Shown: one piece after another, positions 1 to 8,297 of the stretch
Layout of the letters: every line of letters begins with the position of its first letter
Position numbering within the stretch: position 1 is the stretch's first letter
Assembly: GCF_017355835.1 (NCBI RefSeq)
Contig: NZ_JAFEWF010000009.1
Location: forward strand, 124,001 to 188,000
From: Desertivirga brevis
GTDB lineage: Bacteria; Bacteroidota; Bacteroidia; Sphingobacteriales; Sphingobacteriaceae
Length of the DNA: 64,000 nt
Reading direction: 5' to 3'
Made by a program: the position numbers and the translations under genes
The notes under the pieces: generated by a model
What the model was told of the DNA's origin: nothing
Databases searched by the model: none
What the model saw: the letters and a program-made list of their open reading frames with translations, nothing else

Positions 1-2582
1 TCCGGGAAGCACAAAAGCAGTTCTCAACATTCAACCAGGAGCAGGTTGATGAAATTTTTCGACAAGCAGCTATTGCCGCAAATAATGCTCGAATAGAGTT
101 GGCAAAAATGGCTGTAGCTGAAACTGGAATGGGCCTGGTGGAGGACAAAGTAATCAAAAATCACTTCGCATCAGAGTACATCTACAATCAGTATAAAGAC
201 GAAAAGACATGTGGCGTGATAGAGACTGATGAAGCTTTTGGAATCGTAAAGATTGCCGAACCAATTGGCGTTATTGCAGCCGTAGTTCCAACCACCAACC
301 CAACCTCCACTGCTATATTTAAAGCCTTGATCGCTTTAAAGACTCGAAATGGTATTATTTTCTCTCCTCACCCACGTGCAAAAAAATCAACAATTGCAGC
401 GGCAAAAATAGTTTTGGATGCTGCTGTAAAAGCAGGAGCACCAGAAGGTATCATCAGTTGGATTGAAGAGCCTAGTGTAGAACTGTCTCAGATAGTAATG
501 GCCCAGGCTGATTTAATTTTGGCAACAGGTGGTCCTGGAATGGTAAAAGCTGCTTATTCTTCAGGTAAACCAGCAATCGGAGTTGGTGCAGGTAATACCC
601 CTGCAATTATTGATGAGACTGCTCACCTTAAGATGGCTGTAAACTCTGTACTTCTTTCTAAAACTTTCGATAACGGCATGATCTGCGCCTCAGAGCAAAG
701 TGTGATCGTTGTTGACAAAATATACGAAGAAGTGAAACGCGAGTTTTCAGAACGGGGGGCGTATATTCTTAAAAAAGAAGAAACAAGTAAGGTTGGGGCA
801 ATCCTTTTAATTAACGGAGTGCTGAATGCGAACATTGTAGGACAGTCTGCATATAAGATTGCCGCGCTGGCTGGAGTTACTGTACCAGAAGATACGAAGG
901 TACTTATCGGAGAAGTTGAATCTGTAGAGCATGAAGAACCATTCTCTCATGAAAAGCTATCTCCGGTACTGGCAATGTATAAAGCCAAAGGTTTCGATGA
1001 AGCTCTTGATAAAGCTGTTAAATTGGTTAAAGCCGGAGGATTTGGTCACACTTCAGTTCTTTATACGGATGCAATAAAGAGTCAGGAAAGGATTGAGAAG
1101 TTTGGGGCAGCTATGAAAACTGGTCGTACCATCATTAATATGCCGTCTTCACAGGGCGCAATAGGTGATATTTTCAATTTCAAACTATCCCCATCTCTAA
1201 CCTTAGGTTGCGGAAGTTGGGGCGGAAACTCCGTGTCAGAAAACGTAGGAGTAAAACATTTATTAAACATTAAAAGTGTAGCCAAACGTCGTGAGAATAT
1301 GCTTTGGTTCCGGATGCCAGAAAAGGTTTATTTTAAATATGGTTGTTTGCCGGTAGCACTGCGCGAGCTGAAAGACCTTGGCAGAAAACGTGCTTTTATT
1401 GTTACTGATAAAGTACTTTACAACTTAGGGTTTATTGATCACGTAACGAAAGTGCTTGATGAATTAGGAATAGAGCATACTGTTTATTTCGATGTTGAGC
1501 CCGATCCAACCCTATCTTGTGCAAGGAAAGGGGCCGCTGAGATGGCGATTTTTAATCCTGATACCATCATTGCGTTAGGGGGAGGATCTCCTATGGATGC
1601 TGCAAAAATAATGTGGGTGCTTTATGAACATCCAACAGAACGATTTGAGGATCTGGCGATGCGTTTTATGGATATACGCAAGCGGGTTTATCGCTTCCCT
1701 AAAATGGGCGAGAAGGCTATGTTCGTGGCTGTTCCTACATCAGCAGGAACAGGATCAGAAGTTACTCCGTTCGCTGTTATCACTGATGAAAATACAGATA
1801 TTAAGTATCCTCTTGCAGATTACGAGTTAACTCCAGACATGGCCATAGTAGATGCAGAGTTAATGATGAATATGCCAAAAGGCTTAACATCTGCTTCTGG
1901 TATTGATGCGCTTACGCATGCACTTGAAGCATATGTTTCTGTGTTGGCTTCCGAATTTACTAATGGTTTGGCTCTCGAGGCAATTCGTTTGATCTTCAAG
2001 TACCTTCCGGATGCCTATAATGAAGGGACAACAAATATTAAGGCTCGTGAGAAGATGGCTCATGCCTCCTCTATTGCAGGAATGGCCTTTGCAAATGCCT
2101 TCCTCGGTATTTGTCACTCACTTGCCCATAAATTAGGAGCTACTCACCACGTACCTCATGGAGTTGCAAATGGAATGCTGATTACAGAAGTAATTCGTTT
2201 CAACGCCGTGGATAACCCTCGTAAGCAAGCAGCGTTCCCTCAGTATAAATATCCAAATGCAAAGTGGAGATACGCTGTTATTGCCGACTATCTGAATCTT
2301 GGAGGAAATACTGAAGATGAAAAGATTGAGCTTTTGATCAAAGCCATTGACGACCTTAAAGCTAAAGTCGGTATTCCAAAATCCATTAAAGAGTTCGGCG
2401 TTTCTGAAGCGAAATTCTATGCTTCGCTAGATAATATGTCTGAACAGGCTTTTGATGACCAATGTACGGGAGCAAATCCTCGTTATCCTTTAATCAGCGA
2501 ATTAAAGGAGATCTATATAAAAGCTTTTAAAGGGAAAGAAGTAGCACAAGCTCCTAAAGAAAAAAAACTTGAGTTAGCATAA
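1..2582 (+). CDS. adhE: Bifunctional aldehyde-alcohol dehydrogenase AdhE (5' end outside window)
   Basis: Reduces acetyl-CoA to acetaldehyde and then ethanol, using NADH for both steps, in cytoplasmic fermentation. The reading frame is open from base 3, so the gene starts upstream; about 859 residues are visible against about 890 in E. coli AdhE, so only the first few dozen are missing. The N-terminal half is a CoA-acylating aldehyde dehydrogenase with the nucleophile Cys in GMICASEQ. The C-terminal half is an iron-type alcohol dehydrogenase with GGGSPMDAAK, GTGSEVTPFA, HALEAY and the metal-binding ICHSLAHKLG and HHVPHG histidines. It ends with an Ala/Lys-rich tail. Two hairpins follow it before a convergent stress-protein gene. 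Promoter and regulation lie outside the window. The family assignment is very secure. Confidence 0.97.
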   Translation, partial: REAQKQFSTFNQEQVDEIFRQAAIAANNARIELAKMAVAETGMGLVEDKVIKNHFASEYIYNQYKDEKTCGVIETDEAFGIVKIAEPIGVIAAVVPTTNPTSTAIFKALIALKTRNGIIFSPHPRAKKSTIAAAKIVLDAAVKAGAPEGIISWIEEPSVELSQIVMAQADLILATGGPGMVKAAYSSGKPAIGVGAGNTPAIIDETAHLKMAVNSVLLSKTFDNGMICASEQSVIVVDKIYEEVKREFSERGAYILKKEETSKVGAILLINGVLNANIVGQSAYKIAALAGVTVPEDTKVLIGEVESVEHEEPFSHEKLSPVLAMYKAKGFDEALDKAVKLVKAGGFGHTSVLYTDAIKSQERIEKFGAAMKTGRTIINMPSSQGAIGDIFNFKLSPSLTLGCGSWGGNSVSENVGVKHLLNIKSVAKRRENMLWFRMPEKVYFKYGCLPVALRELKDLGRKRAFIVTDKVLYNLGFIDHVTKVLDELGIEHTVYFDVEPDPTLSCARKGAAEMAIFNPDTIIALGGGSPMDAAKIMWVLYEHPTERFEDLAMRFMDIRKRVYRFPKMGEKAMFVAVPTSAGTGSEVTPFAVITDENTDIKYPLADYELTPDMAIVDAELMMNMPKGLTSASGIDALTHALEAYVSVLASEFTNGLALEAIRLIFKYLPDAYNEGTTNIKAREKMAHASSIAGMAFANAFLGICHSLAHKLGATHHVPHGVANGMLITEVIRFNAVDNPRKQAAFPQYKYPNAKWRYAVIADYLNLGGNTEDEKIELLIKAIDDLKAKVGIPKSIKEFGVSEAKFYASLDNMSEQAFDDQCTGANPRYPLISELKEIYIKAFKGKEVAQAPKEKKLELA

Positions 2583-2608
2583 GCTTCATTACAAATAGGT
2601 AGACCATA

Positions 2609-2640
2609 GGCGGCGATCGTTATGATCGTCGCCTTTAATT
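2609..2640 (+). terminator. Intrinsic terminator after adhE
   Basis: A 10-bp stem (2609-2618 with 2624-2633, one G-T wobble) with a 5-nt loop is followed by a T-rich tract (TTTAATTTCGTTTT). It sits 27 bases after the adhE stop codon. Confidence 0.8.
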
Positions 2641-2701
2641 TCGTTTTATTTCGATAAAACCCATTATTCTCCATTTGATTTAACCCAGTTGTAGGAGGAA
2701 T

Positions 2702-2744
2702 AAAAAAAGGCGAAGGAAATTAAAAAATTCCTCCGCCTTTTTTT
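2702..2744. terminator. Bidirectional terminator between adhE and usp
   Basis: A-rich/T-rich flanked hairpin: AAAAGGCGAAGGAA pairs with TTCCTCCGCCTTTT with one mismatch. Runs of A and T on the two sides allow it to end transcripts from either strand, which suits its place between convergent genes. Confidence 0.75.
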
Positions 2745-2764
2745 ATTTAAGCAGTCGTTAAATT

Positions 2765-3652
2765 CTAAGCTGACATTTCTTTCATATCAAGCTTAGATTG
2801 TGCTTCACTTGTTTCCGTACCTTCTTTTTGATAGTTTACAGGCTTAAGTACAAGGATGGGAAAGCTTGCATATTGGACGAGTTGACTAACAGCACACGGC
2901 TTTAGGATGATATCTAAAAAGTCAGGAGTTTTCAAAATGACCACCACCAGCTCAATATCATTAGTAAGGGCAAAGTTAATTGTACTTTCGGCAGCGTTCT
3001 CTCCCTGAACAAAAGAGAGACCAGGCTCTATGGAGTCAAGTAGTTGATATAGGGCTTTTAAATGTTTAACTGCTTTTGGATCGAATTCTTCTGTGTCGTT
3101 TTGATAATAAATAGAAGAGATCTTGGCATGCAATAAATGTATGAAATTTTGGTTCTCCCGTAGGGATATGGAAGCGGTATCATGTAGTTCACAAGCAAAT
3201 ACAGCTTTATAAAGAATCTGGAATTCCGAATCAGGAGGAACGATCAATAATGGAATTTCGGAGATATGTGCAATGCAGTGGGTGTTGCTTCCGATGAAGT
3301 CCGTTTCGTCAGAGTTGCCCTTGCTACCTAAAACGATCAGTCCAACCTCTTTCTCATCGCTAATTCTTTTTATCGTATTCTTTAGGCATCCTTCATCTGT
3401 TCTAATTTCAATGCCTGTTGTTTTGCTTGCAAATAATTCCAGAAGTCCTTTCATGTCATTTAAGCGCTCAAGAGCTTTAATCCAGGGATCCTGAATTTCT
3501 GAAGCATAGGGAGGAGCAGAATCCTGGCAATTATTAAAAGAATGAAGTAATATCACTTTTGCCTCTGGCAACTTGTTTGCCAGGTTGATCGCATATTTTG
3601 CTGCGTTATACGCAGTATATGAGAAATCGGTAAGAACTAGAATTGAATCCAT
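2765..3652 (-). CDS. Universal stress protein (UspA family, tandem domain)
   Basis: Cytoplasmic stress protein of about 295 residues with two Usp folds. The N-terminal domain starts with SILVLTDFS and carries the nucleotide-binding pattern GSKGNSDETDFIGSNT (G-x2-G-x8/9-G-S), so it probably binds ATP. The second domain keeps only the overall fold pattern ending in FPILVLKP and has no clear nucleotide motif. The chosen ATG gives the usual Usp beginning; a longer frame to 3682 begins at a TTG inside a candidate -7 box and is rejected. The gene is divergent from a helical protein and another Usp gene, and convergent with adhE. A Crp/Fnr-like palindrome lies at 3709-3722 upstream. The individual role is unknown. 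Confidence 0.9.
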   Translation of the reverse strand: MDSILVLTDFSYTAYNAAKYAINLANKLPEAKVILLHSFNNCQDSAPPYASEIQDPWIKALERLNDMKGLLELFASKTTGIEIRTDEGCLKNTIKRISDEKEVGLIVLGSKGNSDETDFIGSNTHCIAHISEIPLLIVPPDSEFQILYKAVFACELHDTASISLRENQNFIHLLHAKISSIYYQNDTEEFDPKAVKHLKALYQLLDSIEPGLSFVQGENAAESTINFALTNDIELVVVILKTPDFLDIILKPCAVSQLVQYASFPILVLKPVNYQKEGTETSEAQSKLDMKEMSA

Positions 3653-3679
3653 AGCTATGTTTCGATTAAATGTCATTAC

Positions 3680-3722
3680 CAAATTTCCTTAAAAAAAGCT
3701 GAGATAAAATGACTGTTGTCAT
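3680..3722 (-). promoter_or_regulatory. Candidate usp promoter with Crp/Fnr-like palindrome
   Basis: Reading on the minus strand, ATGAC-TGTT-GTCAT (3709-3722, perfect inverted repeat) is followed about 22 bases later by GAAATTTG (3680-3687), one mismatch from TAnnTTTG. The palindrome would be centred close to -40 of the expected start site, the class II activator position. The family of the regulator is inferred only from half-site shape and spacing. Confidence 0.4.
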
Positions 3723-3831
3723 AGTGGGTTATGACTTTCGGATATGTATATTCTTACCTCGATCTGCTTATTCAGAGTGGATGATAATGGTCTTTCTCAA
3801 TGTACATTAAACGAGGTTTACTGAAGCTGGT

Positions 3832-3845
3832 TTGATTAAGATCAC
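3832..3845 (+). promoter_or_regulatory. FNR-box-like palindrome
   Basis: TTGAT-TAAG-ATCAC matches 9 of the 10 defined positions of the FNR/DNR consensus TTGAT-N4-ATCAA. Its centre lies 51.5 bases before the TAGATTTG box at 3890, which places it near -61.5 of the expected start, a class I activator position. The TTG within it is the apparent start of a longer frame of the next gene and is probably not used for translation. Confidence 0.5.
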
Positions 3846-3889
3846 TATTGGTTGGGTTGTAAGTCATTCAATAAGAGAATTATGCAGTT

Positions 3890-3897
3890 TAGATTTG
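3890..3897 (+). promoter_or_regulatory. Candidate -7 box (TAGATTTG)
   Basis: Exact match to TAnnTTTG, 18 bases before the chosen ATG at 3916. No TTG/TTTG -33 element stands at the usual spacing, which is compatible with an activator-dependent promoter using the upstream palindrome. Confidence 0.45.
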
Positions 3898-3915
3898 TAT
3901 AATAAAGAAGTACTT

Positions 3916-4329
3916 ATGACTACTACCATCGAAGATAAAGAACTGAATAGAGAATTAATGGAGCTAACCCTTATTGGAAAGAATTGGCTTTCTGAGTTAG
4001 ACCTCCTTGAAAAGGATATCCAGGATTTAAGAAGGAGCTATGTTAAGTGTCTTTCCCGTTCGAGTGAGGCCGATAACTACAAAGGAGCGGATGAGGTATT
4101 ATTCCTCTTTGAAAGGGTCTCGGCTATTTTGGATGCGGTACGGATCGATGCCCAGTCCTACCTTGCATTTATTGCCACACTTATTGAACAGCCCGACACA
4201 TTATATGATTTAAGTCTTGTGGAAAATCATTTTAGGATAGAAGTTAAGCTTAAAGATCTTTTAAGAGCTTTTAATGCAGTAAAGCAAATGGCAGGGAAGA
4301 TAAATACCATTAATAGCGATTGTGATTAA
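3916..4329 (+). CDS. Hypothetical all-helical protein between two Usp genes
   Basis: I do not recognise a family. The 137-residue product has no signal peptide or membrane segment, is rich in Leu, Glu, Asp and Lys, and looks entirely helical, with likely coiled-coil stretches around LLEKDIQDLRRSY and VKLKDLLRAFNAVKQM. The ATG at 3916 is preferred to an upstream TTG at 3832 because that TTG lies in an FNR-like palindrome and a TAGATTTG box stands between the two. It is 96 bases upstream of a Usp gene on the same strand. A small helical partner of the stress proteins is one possibility, based on position only. Confidence 0.65.
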   Translation: MTTTIEDKELNRELMELTLIGKNWLSELDLLEKDIQDLRRSYVKCLSRSSEADNYKGADEVLFLFERVSAILDAVRIDAQSYLAFIATLIEQPDTLYDLSLVENHFRIEVKLKDLLRAFNAVKQMAGKINTINSDCD

Positions 4330-4364
4330 AGGACTGAGAGCTTGAAAACAATCACAGTTTAGAG

Positions 4365-4376
4365 TGATCGAAATCA
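4365..4376 (+). promoter_or_regulatory. Second Crp/Fnr-like palindrome (upstream of usp)
   Basis: TGAT-CGAA-ATCA is a perfect inverted repeat with the FNR-type core spacing, 50 bases before the start codon of the next Usp gene. An additional inverted pair ATCAC-N8-GTGAT (4351-4368) overlaps it. The -7 region downstream (near 4399-4408) matches the consensus poorly. Confidence 0.4.
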
Positions 4377-4425
4377 TTCAAAGGTTTATTTTTTTATCTC
4401 ACTTTTACAATTAAGCAGAACGGAT

Positions 4426-5352
4426 ATGAATACCATCCTCGTAGTAACAGACTTCACCATTCGTGCTCAGCAAGCTGCAGAGTTTGCGTTACAGATTGCT
4501 ATTAAAACTGAAGCCGATCTGGTATTGTGTCATGCAATAGAAATAGTGGATGATGAGGATGAGGCAGAAAAGCTTTCCTGGCCAATAGCAGATAATATAG
4601 CATTGAAACAGGATAGTTTGATGGACTTACGTGATCTGAGCAAGCACTTAAAGAAGCTCGCGATAGAAGAAGTAACGTCTTACCAGCCTGCAATTACCTG
4701 TGTAAGCGAATTCGGCAAGTTGGCTCCAGTAACAGCGAATCTGGTAAAGGAAAAAAACGTGGATCTGGTAGTAATGGGAGCTCATAAGTCCACAGGTTTT
4801 AACCGTTTCCTTATGGGAAGTCATACACACGAGATTCTGGATAAGGTTAATTGCCCAGTACTTTTGTTGCCCGAGGGCTTGAATATGACTCAACTTAGTA
4901 CGATCACTTATGCCACTGATTTAACGTTCAGTGATACTTTGGTGATCAGTTATCTTGCAAAAATTGCTTCGGCTTTCAATGCAGAAATTTTAGTAAGTCA
5001 TATTTCACCAAAAGGTTTTGAAGGCCTTAATTCTGGCAAAGTTTTGTTAAGAACACTTAAAGAGTTGCATCCGGAGGGCAAGCCGCAAATCTCTTACATT
5101 AATATTAAAGGAGACAATGTAGTTAAATGTCTTACACAGTTGACAACTTCAAGTCGCCCTGGTCTATTAACGCTAGTGCATAAAAGGTATGGGTTTCTCC
5201 AAGGATTGTTCCATTCTAGTATTAGTAAAAAATTGGCAGATACAGCAAAAATGCCGCTGTTGGTTATGCCCTATTCATTTAGTATAAATGTAACAGACCT
5301 TACAAATGAGTTGATTGAAAGGTATAGTTACAATACAGATGAATTAAGATAA
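4426..5352 (+). CDS. Universal stress protein (UspA family, tandem domain)
   Basis: A 308-residue tandem Usp protein. It begins with NTILVVTDFT, the normal first strand of the fold. The first domain carries GAHKSTGFNRFLMGSHTHEI followed by CPVLLLPE, the nucleotide-binding G-x-x-x-x-G and G-S/T pattern in slightly modified form; the second domain (from about residue 155, ITYATDLTFSD) ends with MPLLVMPY and lacks a clear glycine motif. It is distantly similar in layout to the Usp encoded on the other strand at 2765, so the two are probably paralogues in one stress island with adhE. A hairpin terminator follows. Confidence 0.92.
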   Translation: MNTILVVTDFTIRAQQAAEFALQIAIKTEADLVLCHAIEIVDDEDEAEKLSWPIADNIALKQDSLMDLRDLSKHLKKLAIEEVTSYQPAITCVSEFGKLAPVTANLVKEKNVDLVVMGAHKSTGFNRFLMGSHTHEILDKVNCPVLLLPEGLNMTQLSTITYATDLTFSDTLVISYLAKIASAFNAEILVSHISPKGFEGLNSGKVLLRTLKELHPEGKPQISYINIKGDNVVKCLTQLTTSSRPGLLTLVHKRYGFLQGLFHSSISKKLADTAKMPLLVMPYSFSINVTDLTNELIERYSYNTDELR

Positions 5353-5391
5353 GCTTTTCCCTTCAATACATATTTCTCAAAGTCACCAGCT

Positions 5392-5433
5392 AGAAGCAGT
5401 TCGGATCCCCTCCGGTACTGCTTCTTTTTTTTA
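5392..5433 (+). terminator. Intrinsic terminator after usp
   Basis: AGAAGCAGT pairs with ACTGCTTCT across a 16-nt loop and is followed directly by a run of eight T. Confidence 0.85.
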
Positions 5434-5629
5434 AATGGACTAAGGTCTTCAATTTTATTGATCAAGGTTGGCTATCCATCTGACGGCGGTAAACTTAAAT
5501 GTCACAATTATTTTTATTTAATGCGTAAGATCACATTTTTTGAAAAGTAGCATCATTCTAAAGCCCCTATTATCCCCATACTTTTGGAGTATAGAAACAA
5601 GCGCAGGTTTCCACAAAAAAACAATAGGT

Positions 5630-6232
5630 ATGAAAGTTTCAAAATTAAACACCGACAAAATCCAAAGATATTCAGTAAGAATTTTTACACTGATTTTAGC
5701 TCTTGGTCTAAATGGGTTACTTCAAAATGCACAAGCACAAACAGCATTTAAAGCAGTAGCCGGTTCTCAAATTAAAGTAAACGGTACCTCTAATCTACAC
5801 GATTGGACAATGGCCGCCAGTGCTTTCAATTGTACAGCTAGCGCTACAGTAAAAGGGGATCAACTTCAGGACATTACCGCTTTAAGCTTTGTTCTTCCGG
5901 TAACTAATTTAAAAGCGAAGGAAGACTTAATGAATACCAGGGCATATAAAGCTCTTAACCAGGAGAAATACAATCAAATTATCTTCAAACTTACAGACGC
6001 TGTAGTGAGCGGAAAAACCGTAAAAGCCACCGGTAATTTAACAATTTCTGGTGTGACCAACCCGGTAACACTACAAGCAAACTATGTAGTAAATGGCGAC
6101 GAAGTAGTATTTAAAGGTTCGAAAGCCATCAAGATGAGTGATTTTAAACTTAAGGCTCCAAGCTTCATGATGGGAGCATTGAAAACTGGCGATGAAGTAA
6201 CTATTGACATCGCACTTAAACTCAAAAACTAA
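5630..6232 (+). CDS. YceI-family periplasmic lipid-binding protein
   Basis: Exported protein of about 200 residues. A long signal peptide with a hydrophobic core (TLILALGLNGLL) ends at AQA-Q. The mature part has the YceI lipocalin-like pattern: an early SNLHDWTM motif, then LPVTNLKAKEDLMNTRAYKAL, ATGNLTISGVTNPVTL and a final GDEVTIDIALKL. YceI proteins bind polyisoprenoid or amphipathic ligands in the periplasm. The ATG at 5630 is chosen because it puts the signal peptide at the N-terminus; the longer frame from 5540 adds 30 residues of unconvincing sequence. It probably forms an operon with the barrel gene 36 bases downstream, and a second YceI gene follows that. Confidence 0.88.
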   Translation: MKVSKLNTDKIQRYSVRIFTLILALGLNGLLQNAQAQTAFKAVAGSQIKVNGTSNLHDWTMAASAFNCTASATVKGDQLQDITALSFVLPVTNLKAKEDLMNTRAYKALNQEKYNQIIFKLTDAVVSGKTVKATGNLTISGVTNPVTLQANYVVNGDEVVFKGSKAIKMSDFKLKAPSFMMGALKTGDEVTIDIALKLKN

Positions 6233-6268
6233 TAATAACAGAATAAGACAACATAAATTTTTTCAGAT

Positions 6269-7618
6269 ATGAGAACTCAATTAACCAGCATTATTAAAAC
6301 CGCAACTACTGCACTTTTACTATCAAGTCCAGTATTATTAAATGCTCAAACTAAAGTTGCAAATCTACGTCCCTATGATAAAACTGGTATAAATGTTTTC
6401 GAAGCACCAAAAGATACTAATGCTGTATTTGAGGATTTGAAAGTGAAAGTTGGAGCAGGTTTTACCCAGTCTTTTCAGAACTTGAAACACGAGAACTCTG
6501 CTAAATACGGTACAGCAAATAGTTTATATAAACTTAGTCCTGGCTTTAATACAGCTAGCGCTAACTTATACCTCGACGCTCAATTAGCCGATGGTATCAG
6601 ATTAAATCTTACTAGTTATTTATCTGCGCGCCACCACAACGAAACATGGGTAAAAGGAGGATATATTCAATTTGATAAGCTTCCATTTAAAGGTAAGATC
6701 TGGGATGATATAATGAAAGTCACTACTATTAAAGTAGGACATATGGAAATCAACTACGGCGACCAGCATTTTCGTAGAACGGATGGAGGCCATGCTCTTT
6801 ACAATCCATTCGTTGAGAACTATATCATGGATGCATTTACTACAGAAATCGGAGGTGAAGTTTTGGTACGCAAAAACAGCTTCTTTGGACAGCTTGGAGT
6901 TTCTAACGGCATGATCAAAGGAAATGTTGACAGTCTGATAGCTACTCCTCAGGATGCTAATATTCATAAATCTCCAGCTGTATACTTAAAAGGAGGTTTC
7001 GATAAACAGTTAAATGATGCATTAAGGGTTCGTGTGTCAGCTTCTTATTACACTAATAAAAGTTCTGGTGGGCAGACTCTATATGCTGGCGATCGCACAG
7101 GATCAAACTATTACATGATCATGGAAAAAGAAATTGCTACTCCAGCAACAGCAACAGCTGCAGCAGTAAGATCTTCTTCTACCGCTCAATTTACTTCTGG
7201 ACGCTTTAATCCTGGTTTTTCTAAGCAAGTTGACGCCCTTATGTTGAATGGCTTTGTGAAAGCAAAAGGTTTAGAAGTATTCGGAACTTACGAAAGAGCA
7301 AAAGGAAGAACTAAAACAGAAGTTGAAGGAAGAGATGCTACTCAATACGCAATTGAAGGAGTTTACAGATTTGGTGCAAATGAAAACTTGTTCCTTGGCG
7401 CCCGCTATAATGCAGTTAAGTCTGAAATCTTAGTAGGAACTTCTGCTCAGGATGTGAAAATTGATCGTACCTCAATTGGAGCTGGATGGTTTGTTACTAA
7501 AACAATCCTGTTAAAAGGAGAGTATGTTACACAACAGTACAAAGACTTCGCAATAAATGACTACAGAAACGGTGGTAAATTTGATGGATACGTTATCCAG
7601 GCTATCGTAGGATTTTAA
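6269..7618 (+). CDS. Outer-membrane beta-barrel (porin-like) protein
   Basis: A 449-residue protein with a signal peptide ending at LNAQ and then alternating amphipathic strands typical of a barrel (LYLDAQLADGIRLNLTSYLSAR, VFGTYERAKGRTKTEVEG, LFLGARYNAVKSEILVG), ending in an aromatic residue (IVGF), as outer-membrane proteins usually do. Residues 145-185 (MEINYGDQHFRRTDGGHALYNP) resemble putative phosphate-selective or short porin families of Bacteroidota. It lies between two YceI genes; the first is 36 bases upstream and a terminator follows, so the unit YceI-porin is probably one transcript. The substrate cannot be read from the sequence. Confidence 0.8.
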   Translation: MRTQLTSIIKTATTALLLSSPVLLNAQTKVANLRPYDKTGINVFEAPKDTNAVFEDLKVKVGAGFTQSFQNLKHENSAKYGTANSLYKLSPGFNTASANLYLDAQLADGIRLNLTSYLSARHHNETWVKGGYIQFDKLPFKGKIWDDIMKVTTIKVGHMEINYGDQHFRRTDGGHALYNPFVENYIMDAFTTEIGGEVLVRKNSFFGQLGVSNGMIKGNVDSLIATPQDANIHKSPAVYLKGGFDKQLNDALRVRVSASYYTNKSSGGQTLYAGDRTGSNYYMIMEKEIATPATATAAAVRSSSTAQFTSGRFNPGFSKQVDALMLNGFVKAKGLEVFGTYERAKGRTKTEVEGRDATQYAIEGVYRFGANENLFLGARYNAVKSEILVGTSAQDVKIDRTSIGAGWFVTKTILLKGEYVTQQYKDFAINDYRNGGKFDGYVIQAIVGF

Positions 7619-7637
7619 AATACTAAACAGAAGAAGA

Positions 7638-7669
7638 GCAGGTTGTGAACAACAACCTGCTTTTTTTAT
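7638..7669 (+). terminator. Intrinsic terminator of the yceI-porin transcript
   Basis: AGCAGGTTGT (7638-7647) pairs perfectly with ACAACCTGCT (7652-7661) and is followed by T7. It lies across the first codons of the longest frame of the next gene, which shows that frame starts too early. Confidence 0.9.
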
Positions 7670-7689
7670 CATTTAAAAAGGGGGTGATC

Positions 7690-8295
7690 ATGTTCCCATT
7701 ACGCAATTTGTTATTTCTTCTGGTGATTGTACTTCCTTCTTTTAGTTGGAATACCAATAATCTGCAGGTAACTAAATGGGTTATCATGAAAGGAGGTTCA
7801 TTAAGAGTTGATGGAAGCACTAATATTAATAAATTTAATTGTGAAATTGCTAACTACTCCAACCCTGACACCATTAAAATTTCTAAAAATCCTGAACGAA
7901 GTTCAATAAACATTGCCGGGGATGTAAAGCTAAACGTTCAAAACTTTGATTGCCATAATCCCGTTATGACTGCCGACCTTCGTAAAACTTTGAAGGCAAA
8001 ACAATATCCTAATCTTGTTATTCGATTTTTAAGTCTTAATAAATATCCCAATCTTTCCAGCAAGCAGGATTATGTGAAAGGTTTGGTTAGTATTGAACTA
8101 GCGGGTGTTACACGCCGTTTTGAGGTAGATTATAAGTTCCTTTCCAGTCGTGAAGATGTCCTCGATCTTATCGGAACCCGCAAAATAAATTTCACCGACT
8201 TCAATATTACCCCACCCAGGAAAATAGGAGGGATGATTCAAACAGATAATGAGCTAAGTGTGATGTTCGCACTGAGAGTTAAAGTTATAGACTAG
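7690..8295 (+). CDS. Second YceI-like exported protein
   Basis: A 201-residue YceI-type protein: N-terminal hydrophobic signal (PLRNLLFLLVIVLPSFSW), then SLRVDGSTNINKFNCEI, where the family has SNLHDW, an internal LRKTLKAKQYPNLVIRFLSL and the closing NELSVMFALRVKVID. The ATG at 7690 is chosen because AAAGGGGGTGATC gives a strong ribosome-binding site and the upstream GTG at 7645 lies inside a terminator hairpin. Similarity to the first YceI gene at 5630 is only structural. It has its own short transcript or read-through from the porin, and ends 2 bases before a convergent gene. Function probably periplasmic ligand binding. Confidence 0.8.
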   Translation: MFPLRNLLFLLVIVLPSFSWNTNNLQVTKWVIMKGGSLRVDGSTNINKFNCEIANYSNPDTIKISKNPERSSINIAGDVKLNVQNFDCHNPVMTADLRKTLKAKQYPNLVIRFLSLNKYPNLSSKQDYVKGLVSIELAGVTRRFEVDYKFLSSREDVLDLIGTRKINFTDFNITPPRKIGGMIQTDNELSVMFALRVKVID

Positions 8296-8297
8296 TT

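Noticed and set aside
5539..5586. Promoter TTTG ... TACTTTTG upstream of the first YceI gene
   Set aside because: The two elements are 36 bases apart, far outside the normal 17-23, although the -7-like box alone may still be used.
7645..7690. GTG start at 7645 for the second YceI protein
   Set aside because: These bases form part of a strong terminator hairpin; the ATG at 7690 has a ribosome-binding site and gives a proper signal peptide.
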